From contig CM057228.1 of NCBI GenBank assembly GCA_029891385.1, forward strand, positions 62,812,523 to 62,876,522: a stretch of DNA of 64,000 nucleotides, read 5' to 3'. Shown one piece after another: positions 21,688 through 32,707 of the stretch (position 1 is its first letter; each line of letters starts with the position of its first letter). The DNA is from Erythroxylum novogranatense. Lineage: Eukaryota > Streptophyta > Magnoliopsida > Malpighiales > Erythroxylaceae. The notes beneath the pieces are model-generated. The model was not told the DNA's origin. It did not search any database and was given only the letters and a program-made list of their open reading frames with translations. Made by a program: the position numbers and the translations under genes.

Positions 21688-22098
21688 TCACATCCTCTTC
21701 CGATTTCTGAGTGTAAGTTGATACCACTCTTGTGCTATTCCTTCCATCTGCAATGAAGCCAGCCTCGTTTTCATCTCTTCGGGAGCGTGATCCATTATAA
21801 AAAATTGCTCGCAATGATAACTCCAGCTTTTGATTCCTGTTCTATCGAACATCAGAAAATCAATCTTTCTAACTCTCATCAGTCTTGTATAGTATCCTCC
21901 ATCTCCCGGACTTCTCATAAAGGATTCAGTATCTTCCTTGCCCTCTTTTTGCGTGAACTGTTGGAACAATGATTTAATGTGGCTGATTTCTTTCTCATTT
22001 CGTGGTTGAGCTTCTAGAAGGTTCTTTATGCTTTCTTCTAGACAACACACTTTTGCTCCTTGTGTCTTTTCTACCAAGGGTCCTTCATCAAGGAACAA
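21688..22098 (-). pseudogene. Gag fragment of a Ty3/gypsy element
   Basis: A 136-residue frame whose middle (KIDFLMFDRTGIKSWSYHCE, QFFIMDHAPEEMKTRLASL, EGIAQEWYQ) is the retrotransposon gag domain of chromovirus-like elements. It begins close to the primer site at 22100-22112, as expected for gag. The frame then breaks, and sequence down to 21146 is a degraded linker. Gag would form the virus-like particle; this copy is a fragment. Confidence 0.8.
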
Positions 22099-22099
22099 T

Positions 22100-22112
22100 G
22101 CTTTGATACCAA
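22100..22112 (-). other. Primer binding site of the degraded gypsy element
   Basis: The minus strand reads TTGGTATCAAAGC directly after a probable LTR end (CTAAACA). It matches the initiator-Met tRNA site TGGTATCAGAGC with one change. It places the 5' LTR to the right. Confidence 0.7.
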
Positions 22113-22656
22113 TGTTTAGAAATTATTAACTCACACGCTACTCATAACAAAATAGAAAGATGAGTGATAAGGGAGGAGAGAGAAACAATAAGGGGAGAGA
22201 GAAAGTGAGAGTAAGACAACAGCAAAATATTTTTCATTGTCTAGCATTACATTACAACAGCTAGTTAATACAATATAAGAAGATTCTAAATAATGTCATG
22301 TGTCTTCTTCTAACATTAGGTTGTTAAGTTATATCAATGCAACTACTCATTCATAGTAAAGGAACTCTCACAGTTAAGTTAATAAAGGATTAGCCTGCAG
22401 AACAATCAAGAAGATAAACAAATAAGCCCGCAAGGAAGCAAATGGGCAAATAGAAGACAGTATAGGAAGACACACTTAACCTATGATCAAAGACCTGGCT
22501 CGTATCTAGTGTAGAACTTGTTCAAAGAGCACATCTCAAGGGAGAGAAAAGTCAAATCCTATGTTAAAGAGAGTTTACACTACCGAGCTAGATGATAGCA
22601 CATGAAAGTAAGCTGGGGGGAATTGGACATCTATCCGAAGGAGATGCAGCATAACA
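22113..22656 (-). repeat. Probable 5' LTR of the degraded gypsy element
   Basis: The inner end TGTTTAG at 22113 is fixed by the primer site. The outer end is a guess: ATAACA at 22651-22656 would give TGTTATGC...CTAAACA on the minus strand. No second LTR or target duplication can be seen because the element continues beyond the CRM-like insertion. A purine-rich stretch lies near 22150-22210. Confidence 0.45.
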
Positions 22657-22944
22657 TGCATGGTCAAAAAGGTCAAAAAGGAAAAGATAATCCAAATTTT
22701 GTGTCTTTACGCGTGAACTATATGTAATATCTATACATTTTTATTAATGACATTTATTATTTTACCTTGTCAAAAAAAATTCAGTCATAATGATCCAAAT
22801 GTCATCCATAAAAATAAGAATTATAGAATCATATAATGCCGCAAATGTCATCCATAATACTATAATCTCATAATCAGGTTGATGCAATTACTCAATTATA
22901 ATGATCCACTTATATAATTATGTTGATGAACTATTTAACTGGTG

Positions 22945-23008
22945 ATTATTACTTGATGCCTTAAGACAAAGAGTACATTATTACTTGATGCCTTAAGACA
23001 GAGAGTAC
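22945..23008. repeat. 32-bp tandem duplication
   Basis: ATTATTACTTGATGCCTTAA followed by GACAAAGAGTAC is repeated at once with one change. The surrounding 22657-23115 is AT-rich with no gene. Confidence 0.85.
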
Positions 23009-23115
23009 AAACTTTGATTGAAATTGAGAGAACAGTTTAGAAGTTTGCAAACGTTTATAATGAAAAGAGTACTTTTGCCACATATAGTAAAGCATGTTTA
23101 TTAGAGTCCAAATTT

Positions 23116-23256
23116 TCTGTCCAATATTATGGCATTTTATTGTGTCTAATGAATCTCAGCCGTTTATTTATGTGGGTCTTATATAAGTTCTGCGTGAATC
23201 CTGCGTAGGTCCCACAAAATAAATGGTTAAAATTTCATAAGATAGAATAAGACAGA
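23116..23256. mobile_element. MITE-like palindrome 3' of the BAHD gene
   Basis: About 141 bp with inverted ends TCTGTCCAATATTATGG and (reverse complement of the right end) TCTGTCTTATTCTATC. The similarity goes on inward to CCGTTTATTTATGTGGGTC against CCATTTATTTTGTGGGACC. No clear target duplication, so the superfamily is open. It lies where the 3' untranslated region of the acyltransferase would be. Confidence 0.55.
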
Positions 23257-23289
23257 GTAATATTGAAAAGAAGATATTAGTTTCATTTA

Positions 23290-24964
23290 TTAAGCATTCG
23301 AGTGTTTTAGCATTTGCACCAATGCAGCCACGAATCTGGCCATATGGGATTTCGGCAAGGAAACGAGCAACGTAATCCCATCCTCACCCAACCCATTCCT
23401 ATAGGGCAACAAAACAAAGGCAACACCGGGAATAGTATCACTCGCCCAAGCCCTTGGTGGCCCGGCGTATGCAGCCTTACCCCAACCATAGTCCACATCT
23501 TCGAACCCTACACGTTTCACATCCGTCACATTATACGACTTCACCATCCCACTTGGTCGCTTCCTTATTACCATCAAATCAGCTAACGATCTCATGTACT
23601 CATCATTCACCATGTTCTTGGCATTTCTAATTAACTGTAACGCATGCCCCAGTGCCCATCTCTTGAAAAGCCTGCTTGAACATGTCGTGGCTATGATATT
23701 CGTGAACGCATTGCCATAGAACCCCTCCGGCAATGGAGGGTCGAACGTAGAACGTGCATTCACAGCCATTTTCATGCGAACCTCCTCCTCCGAATCTGTA
23801 CGGTGAAATGCCGCTATGAAGCACCGCCACAAGCAAGCCGTGAGTGCCTCAAACTTGGAACACGGGTGCAGGTGAGGAGGTATCTGTCGTCTAATAAGAG
23901 ATAATTCTGAGGGACCAATGAGGAAAGTACGGTGTGCCATGCCTTGGAAAGGGAAATGATTAGTTAATTCATGAATACCGTCGTCGTCTATGTACTCTAT
24001 GTGCCTGGAAGTGATGCGAGGTGGGTCTCTGGCATTTAGAAGCTCTCGTTGCCACACAGGTGTGATAGAAGGAGATTCGGCCCCTCGTGCGATTTCGGCA
24101 ATGGCTGTCAAGAACTGGGCTAGGCCTGTAGCGTCGCATATGGTGTGGTTGACTTGGAGGGCAACTATGAAACCTCCGCACCTCAAACGAGTCACCTATG
24201 AATACGAGTATAGCAAATTGAAAAGAGTTTTTAATTGATGAGAATTTCTTTGGTGTTCATGCAAGTACATGCTTTTAACCAAAATCGAAACAGAAATCAA
24301 CTTCATCTGCCACACAAAGACCGAGTAATCTAAGGAGAAATGGATAATGGATAATGGCTTCAGTATCGATCTTTTTGGCTATATTATTACCAAATTTTGC
24401 ATACATAGTGGATATGGAATCAAGTTAAAGCTATGACATCCTTAAAAGGCAAAATCAGATTATGATCCGGTAAAATATAAAGCAAAAGAGAGAAGGAACT
24501 AAAACACGATAGCTGCATAAGCATCAAGGGAAAATTCAGAATTTCATCCGACCCTGCGAACCTGACAAGTAGCTCCTCTGAGCATGGAAATGGAGGAACA
24601 ATGGGATCACCAAACTGTCCCAGCGAAACATCGGCATCGGCCTCCACGAACAAAGCACCATCCCCAGTGCAATCAACAAGAAGCTTCCTGTCATGTTTTT
24701 CTCTAAGCCTACCTGCAAAAGGATAGTAGAAAACTAGGGTGTCTGCTAGTGCCTCTCTTATCACCTTTGCAGGATCCTTTCCTTGTGCCAATGGATTGAG
24801 TCCATAGAATTGGAAAACTTGAATGTGAAACCTGAAGGCTTGTTGGTCATCGATATCAGAGAGCCTTTTAAGCTCGCGAGGTGTGGTGTGGGCTTGGATG
24901 GTTTAACAAGTTCTGGTTCGCTCCTCCTCACTGTGAACTTCAAAGACATGGGTGAAGCTGCCAT
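23290..24964 (-). pseudogene. BAHD acyltransferase, alcohol O-acyltransferase type, probably broken
   Basis: Two exons. Exon 1 (24964-24513) starts MAASPMSLKFTVRRSEPELV, the usual start of benzyl-alcohol/hexenol acyltransferases. Exon 2 (24195-23290) is intact, with the catalytic HTICD (HXXXD) and the structural DYGWG (DFGWG). The family moves an acyl group from acyl-CoA to an alcohol in the cytosol. Two faults are seen. After KPTPH near 24873-24886 the frame must shift for the expected [11 protein letters not shown] to follow. At the exon 1 end, ATGCAG is followed by CTATCG instead of GT, while the acceptor (CATAG before GTGACT at 24195) is normal and phase 0. The family has a conserved intron here after Gln. 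Retained intron reading soon stops. Without correction no full protein of about 450 residues can be made; a sequencing error is possible for each fault alone. Confidence 0.88.
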
Positions 24965-25032
24965 GGTAAGTGTAGTATATATGCAGCCGGCTGTGCAGGA
25001 TATATATGTTTTTCTGATCAGTCTCAGAAAAT

Positions 25033-25043
25033 TTTATATATAG
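25033..25043 (-). promoter_or_regulatory. TATA box of the BAHD gene
   Basis: CCTATATATAAAATT on the minus strand, about 70 bases before the ATG at 24964. With start of transcription about 30 bases on, the leader would be about 40 bases. A second TATATATA-type run at 25000-25010 is closer to the ATG and less likely. Confidence 0.5.
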
Positions 25044-25045
25044 GC

Positions 25046-26300
25046 ATTGCGTCTTTTCTTTTCTGGCAATAGTTGGGCTTCTACGTAAGTATGTGTACGA
25101 TGTCGCTGTCAGCACTGTTAAACTATGCCCTATAAGAAAGTCAACTGTAGGGGTTAGAGTTAAAACTCCCTTGAGATTTAAGGAATTTCTTAAGTTAATA
25201 TTCAAAATCTAAAATATTACAATTTGCATCATATATTTTAAGATATTTTCACAATGCATCTTATCATTGGTATAACTTTTGAATATTGACTTACACATGA
25301 TGAGGGTAGAGATGACACTTAAAATTTAGCAACACTTTATCTTTTAAAACTAAAAATATAATATTAGTTATGGCAAGATTATTTTTACTCTTATTATTAT
25401 CGCATTATCACATACAGTTCGAAGTCTCACAATAAACCGGGGTCTGAAAATGTCTGATAGTACGCAGCCTTATCCTTACATAATAGAGAGACTATTTTCA
25501 ATAGATCCATATTTAGATGCGACAATAAAAAAGTGATGCAGATTAAAAAAAATAAGTTAATTGTCATTTGTCAATATATAGGTCAACATCTAGAGCCATA
25601 CTATAGTGTCTACATCTCTTATTTAAATGTTTGTGAAGATCACATTTTAGTTTTTAATTTAACACTATTGTCTATATCACTTATTTAAATGTTTGTGAAG
25701 ATCAAATTTTATTTTTAAATTTAACACTATTTTTAATTTTTAACCACTAAACTTTTGAGCTTAATTCTTAAATTTTACTAATCAATTTACACTAGACTTT
25801 TATCTCTTAACAAAAATTTTATATGATATTAAAGTTAGACTCACACCTTTTTTTCAATTTTTTTTAAAGGCAAGATTCACACGTTACTTGCAACTATATT
25901 CTAGCTTAAATTTCAGTGCTATTATGTTAGGTTTTCATTAACATTAATAAATTATGGATATAGAATGATTAATAAAGTCAAAGACTAAATTAAAAATTTT
26001 ATAATTAAAATTTTGAAATAAAAAATTTAAGTTGAACATTTAAAATTTATTTATCCTGATTAATACGTTAAGTTAAAATAAAGTGAATTATAATTATTTT
26101 TTATTTCATCACCTCACCATATTAGATTAACATAAATTTGTTTAAATTGACAAAATTATCAAAATTTCTTTTGTTAAATAAGAAACAATAATTTCAATTA
26201 TAACTATTTGTTTCTTATTTTCGACTTTTTTTTTCAAATTTAGTAAATAAACCTACCCATTTAAGTTTTTTGGTTTTGTTTTTGTATTTTGATTTCTTTC
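25046..26300. other. Intergenic AT-rich stretch upstream of the BAHD gene
   Basis: No gene-like frame. It holds a 62-bp tandem duplication (about 25610-25733; ATTTAAATGTTTGTGAAGAT starts at 25621 and again at 25683). The rest is low-complexity A/T sequence up to the LINE end near 26300. Confidence 0.7.
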
Positions 26301-27800
26301 AATTTTCTTTTTTCAAAGAATAAAAATATTATACCTTGAAAGGAGGTGGATGTATAAAGTCACACAGAACTATAATACGAGCAATTGCAACTTGTTACAC
26401 TTCTAGTCAAATCATAAATAGTTGCCTAACTTTTAGCTATGTAACTCTCCAACTAGTGCTCGTTTTTTAGTTAATTATGTGTTTGATCTTGCATAAGCTT
26501 ATGTGCAATATGATTTTGTCACTTGTGGACCCAATAAACTCCTCTTCATTTTGGCTCAATTTGGAGAATACCCTTTTGTTTCTTTCATCCCACATAGTTG
26601 TGGTCAAATATGATAAGGAGATGAAAGTCACTCATTTATCTAATTCATTCATGCTTGTGCGTTCCATTTTATTTTCTCATTCCAACTCCTAGGAGGATTC
26701 ACCATATTGAATAAATTAATTATATACTTCCAAACCTTAATTTTGAAATTACAGTAAAAAATTGATGATCATAAGATTCTAGCTCCATCTTGCACAGAAT
26801 ATACCAGTCAAGATTGTACAAGAACTTTCATGATATATCCACTATGGAAAGCTTGTATAGAACTGCTAGCCATACTGTGTGTGCTATTCTAGGATAGTGA
26901 TCTTTACACTAGACTACTTTATTCCAACTTACTTGCAAATTACCCTTATTATATAACAAGCTGCACAAAGCATTGAAGTAGTTCCTAAAAGTTGTTTCTT
27001 CACATCACTTTATCCTCTGTGTTACTTTGCAGTCTATAATTGATTAGAAAAGTGTTTACACCTAAGGTGGGAGTCGAGAATGAGTTGTCTCTAATTAATG
27101 ATAGGTCATGAGCTACATTTGCATTTAACTAAATTATACTCAAAGGTCCCAGCTCATTGATCTGAATATGTGATTTATAAGGAGTCTAACAATCAAACCA
27201 AAAAGCAGTAAATTCACCATCACTAACTTGACTAATAGGCATTCCTATATGATAACTTTCCCATTGACTCATAATTGAGGAAGCATTGATGGGAATTTTG
27301 AAGTTCCAAAAACATTTATCCTTAATGTAGTACGCATGTACCCATCTCACTCATAATGATTGTCTATCTTGGATTAGTCTCTAAGTCTTTTTTGTTAGTA
27401 GCGCCTATTTCATCATTTAGTTGTTAATATTCCTAGGCTGCCCTGCTTTCTTGTTTGGCACACATTATACCACATAATTTTGGTTCTTAACTTTTGCAGC
27501 TTACATCCTGACCACAAGAACTTCTTAAAGATTTTGTCAATTATCTTTATAATACCTCGAGGGAACACCAAATGAGAGGCTCAATATACATTTATGGATG
27601 TGAGTACATATTTGATTAATTGAGTCCTATCAGTTAAAGATAGTTCCTTGTAACCCCAATTCCTAATTATGGCTAGAAATTTTTTTTCTGTAAGAGGCTT
27701 AAAATCTACATGTTTTTTTCTAATTAAGGACACTAGTACATTAAGATATTAAATTGGCTGTTGTAGTACCTTGAAGTCAGTTAGGTTAACAACCACAAAC

Positions 27801-30800
27801 TGTTGGATCCCGAACTTTCGGTGGAAATTTGAAATATTAAAATGAATTCAATGAGTGTTTTCGGATATGAATTATGTTATAGAAGATTTTATGCCTTGAG
27901 GAAATTGATGAGAAAAAGAATTTATTGGTTTTGATGACTTTAAATATTAGTTTTGGTTATGAAAGTTTAAGTGGATGAGATGATTGAAATGGAAGTTGAA
28001 ATCAAGAAATAGAAAGTGAAAGTGAAAAATTTTGAAGAAATTAGAAAGTTTGACTTTTTTGAGTCAAGAGTTGGCTTTTTGATTTGGGCAGATTTTGAGG
28101 AAATGATCTTAATGAAATTTGTAGATTATGTTGAGAGCTTTCTGTAGCCATAAAGTTTGACAGTTTTTGATATCGGAATCAAAAGTTATGAGTTTTCGAA
28201 GTTAAGTGTATTTGGCGTTGTTTTGGAAAAATACTATGAAGTATAGATTTGTGTGTGTTGTGCTTTGAGACCAATCGTCATACTGATGAGGTTTGAATTG
28301 GAGTAAATGGTTTACGTAATATATAATATGAAATTTTTTGATGTGGAGGCTGAAAGATGTGAAATTGTGAAGTTTGAATGTTGTTTAGTATGGAAATTTC
28401 CGGGCAGTAGCTTCGATTTGGATTTTGACCCTCATTGATGTAGAATTTGTTCATAGGGTCTTAATGAAGTTGTAGCTCATGTTTCCAGCTTTCTAACACC
28501 ATAAAGTATGCAATTTTTCGATATCGGGGCAAGAAGTTATGATAATTTGAAGTTTGGATATTGCTTAGGTGATTGCTAACAGGGCAGAAGCTTTGATTGA
28601 AAAATTGACTTAGCTAGAGGTTGAAGTTGCTTTGGAGTTCTTCATGAAAATTGTAGATCTTGTTTTATCTTTCCATTGATATAAAGCACGAAAATATTGG
28701 ACAAGGGAGTAGAAAGTTATGACTTTTATAAGTTCTGATGTTGTTTAGTGTAAAGCTGATCAACCAGTCACTTTGTGTGGAGTTTTGACCCATTTAGAGG
28801 TTGATCTATTTTTTAAGGCCTTCATAAAAGTTGTAGAGGGTTCTTTCACCTTTCCGTAGACACCAAGTTTGTCAAATTTGGAGTTCTAGGTCAAAAGTTA
28901 TGATTTTTACAAGTTGAGGTATTGTTTAAAGTTTTGAGGAGATTATCGATCGGCTATTTTTTAGTGCATTTTTGACCCCTTTAAGAACCGAGCTTGCTTT
29001 TGAGTCCTCCTTAAAAATTGTAGATCTTTCTTTTATCTTTCCAACGATACTAAGTTTGTAAACTTTGGAGCTCGGAGTCAAAATATATGAAGGTCGGAAG
29101 TTAGGAGGTCGGATCGCGCGAGCGATCGCGCGCCCGCATGCCCCATTGGGCGAGCGAGGCGCCCGCGCGCTGGTCGATCGGCCCGTGGGGTCAATTTCAG
29201 CCGACCGACCTCCCTTCACTCTTTTGGCCATAACTTCTTCGTCCGACCTCCGATCGACCTGATTTTTGAAGCGTTAGATTTCTAAGATATTTTTCTATCT
29301 TTCCATACTAGATTGATCAGTTTTGGCATTAAAATGAAAAAGTTTGATTAGATCAAAGTGAGCTGATCGGTTGTAAAAGTTTGAACAGTGTTCGGTATTT
29401 TGGAGATATCTCGATCGATAGAGCTCCGATCGATCTGATTCTTTTTGAAAATTAAAATAGAGAAATGGATCTACAATTTATCTGAAGGAGCCGATTAACA
29501 ATTTAGCCTCTAAAACTTTTAATTTCGGATCGGAGTTAGGTGTAGTGTTTAGTTTCAGTTTTGTAATGGTCTGAACATTGTTCGGTAGTTTGGAGATATT
29601 TCGAGCTATAGAGCTCCGATCAATCTGATTCTTTTTGCTAATTAAACTAGAGGCATGGGGCTACAAATGTTCTGAAGAAGCCAATCGACAATTTAGCCTC
29701 TAAGACTTTCAATTTCGGATAGGAATTAGGTGTAGTGTTCAGCCTAGGGTCTGAAGAATAGACTTCAGTATTTTGGAGATATCTTGAACTATAGAGCTCC
29801 GAACGATCTGATTCTTGAAGCGATAGATTCGTAAGACATAGAGGGACATTTCTATAAAGTTTTTAAGGCAAAAAGGAAGGAGCAATTTTGGAAGTTTACT
29901 TAAAGAGTTAAGGTTTTAGGCTTATGAGTAAGGGTAATTTGGTCAATTTTAAGTCATTTAATGACATGGCAAGATTGTGGTCATTTATAAGGAGAGAATC
30001 CACGACACTTAGACAGAAAAACAGCAAGAGAAGAAAAGAAAGAAGAGAAAGAGAGGGGAATGAGAGAAGCTTCGGTGATGGAGAAAAGAGACAGAAAGCA
30101 TAGGGTTTTCGATTTTTGGGAGATTTCAAGGGAGTTTTGAGTTGATCCAAGGAAAAAAGGATGGAAAATGATGAAAGCTTCCTTCCAAACCAAGATGTAT
30201 CCGAAAATGGTGAAGGATGAGGTAAGACCCGAAATTTTGATTTGTAAATTTTGGAAGATTTTTGGTTTAGAATCATGAAAAATAATATGGGTATGTGTAT
30301 TATGGAGTCAATTTTGGTGATTTCTAAGTATTATAGGTTTAATTTTGGATGGAAATTAATTAGGGTTATGCCTAATTTTGTGAATTGGGGATTTTAAAAA
30401 TTGGTGATTTAGATGGCCTGATTATATGTGGAATTAGTGTTTTCTAAGTTCAATTTTAAGGATTATGTTATTTATGAGGTTGAATTTGTATGACATTGGT
30501 GTAGGAAATTTTCAATTGGAAGAATAAAAGAAGAAATTGTCAAATTGAAGCATTGGACAAGCTTCAAGCATGGAAATGAGGTGGGTACCTGTTTATAATA
30601 GAATTTATAAGCCACTACTGCTTTCTTTAAACAAAGAGATTTTCTGATTTCAATTGCATCATAAATGTTGCATCATTGTATGAATGATTTGAAAAATCAT
30701 TATTGATTCAATACATGAACTTTTGATGAATTGCAAAATACATTTGTGTTATGCCTCGAAAGATTCTATGGCATTTCGTATATTCGAAAAAGATCATTCG

Positions 30801-31953
30801 ATAAATTGATTTAAGCATAATTACGTGCTTTTGTTTGGGTAAGAGAGAACCTGTTTCGTTAGTCTCGTGCACAATGACCCTTAGCCTTCTCCCAGCTGCC
30901 CGCTTGAGGCCACGAGATCCTGAGAAATCGGACTCGTTGTGTTACGGTGTAAACCGTTGTGTTTAAGGAACTCTCGATCCGTTATGTGTGCATTTGCATT
31001 GTGAAGTGATATGATTGATGCATCCATGTTTTGGAAATTGTGATTTCGACTACTGCGAGAAAAGAACTTTTGAAAATGTGCTTTATGGGTTTCAAACAAA
31101 GTTTCTGCAAGAAAAGAAAAGAAAAGTGTTTTTAAAGGTTTTGCTTATTTATTTGTTATAAACTGTTACCCACGAGCTATAAGCTCACCCCCCCCCCCCT
31201 CCTTCATTCCCATCCACAGGTGATAAGAAGAAGATCGGGTGAAGAAAATTGAAGGTTTTTGTTTGTATGTGTGCATATTGTTTTGTTTGTAAGTTAGTTA
31301 TTGTTGAGAATTCTGCGATCATTAGATTTGTGTACATATTCAGATTTTGGATATTGATGTTGTATTATGGCTTGGAATGCCATTAAGGTTTTATAAGTAA
31401 TTAATTTATGATGTGTATGGATTATGAAATTGTGTATGGATATGGAATGTGGATTTGCATACTGAATTGAGATGAGATGAATATGAATGGTCTTGTATAT
31501 AAATTGTGTTGCTGGATTTGAGTTTTGATTGAGATTATAGAATTGATGAATTCCAGATTGGAAAGGGGTATGGCTTTGTATGAGATTGAGTAAAATGGAA
31601 AAGAAAGAAAAAAAAATTTATACCGGATTTGATTGGTTTAGAATAGATGTCTTAAGGTTTCCAACGCGATGCTTTTCCTAAAATATTTGTTCACGGATAT
31701 CGGAAATTGGTTTCGATTCAATTTGATCCGATGTTTGCTTCGTTTTGATTTGCTTCCGATTCTTTCGCTTTAAGAGTGGATTTGCTTTCGTGTTGTAAAT
31801 ATCATTCTTCGCTTTCGCTTATGATTTTGCTTCCACTTTATGATTTCTGTTCCGTTCGTCCGCCTTATGTTCCTTCCTTTCGATTTTACTTTCGCTCGTT
31901 TTCGTTTTTCGTTTCTCCGGTTGGGATCTGGTTTTCGGGATCGGGTCCCAACA
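27801..31953 (+). mobile_element. Solo giant LTR, 4153 bp, in the LINE
   Basis: Starts TGTTGGATCC and ends GGGTCCCAACA, with CAAAC on both sides (27796-27800 and 31954-31958). Same family as 6654-19904, read forward: block B repeats (AAGTTATG near 28181, 28531, 28711, 28892), GC-rich island (29100-29215), block A repeats (GAGATATCTCG...GAGCTCCGATCG near 29405, 29595, 29775), TATA-like TTTATAAGG near 29978, GA-rich leader, donor-like GAGGTAAGA at 30218, conserved module at 30888-30975, hairpins at 30944-30957 and 31174-31186, acceptor-like CACAGGTGA at 31216. It lacks the minisatellite block. A flanking C run at 31187-31199 is notable. Confidence 0.93.
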
Positions 31954-32707
31954 CAAACTCATATTGAGGGCACTTGCTGAGTTGTATATGAAAATTTTGT
32001 CCCTATTAATGCATAGTCTAGACATTTTTTGAATATCTTAAGAGAAATTATGAGAAAGAAAATTGAGCTGCAATTAGCTTTTAAGAGTAAGAATAGATCA
32101 TCAACAAAATTTAAGCTTAGAGTTCCTAACTTTTTACACCTAGCATGGAATTTAAATGATTGGTTTATCTCCATAACTTTTCTTAATAACTTATTGAATA
32201 CTTCCATAGCTAATGACAATAGGTCAGTGGACAAAGGATCCCCTTACCTAATTCTACGAGCTCTTTTGATTAGGCTTGATGGCTCCTTATTCACCAATAT
32301 GTTCAAAGGCATTATTAAGATGTATTGATCTATCTATACTATAAAGGTTCTAATAAAACCATATGCAAGCAAAGTATTGACAACAAAGGACCAATCAACT
32401 GTATCATAAGCCTTTTAGAAATCAACCTTCAATGAACAATTCTTGTGACCTCCTTTCCTAGTATAATGCTTAAACAATTCATGAATAATGGTGGTATTAT
32501 CGCCAATGGGTTTGCTAGATATGTAAGCTTCCTGAGCATGATCAATGTAATTTTGGAGATTAGATTTTAGCTTACTATGCCTTCGGAGATAGCTTTGTAA
32601 ATGGTATTGCAGCATGTAATTTGGTGAAAATCATTCATAGTTCTATGGTCCTTGCCTTTAGGAATGAAAATGATAACTATGTGATTGATTTCCTTAAGCA
32701 TTCTTTT

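Noticed and set aside
30888..30975. CRISPR-like or satellite array from the recurring module
   Set aside because: Six copies lie one per LTR and are explained by LTR kinship, not by an array.
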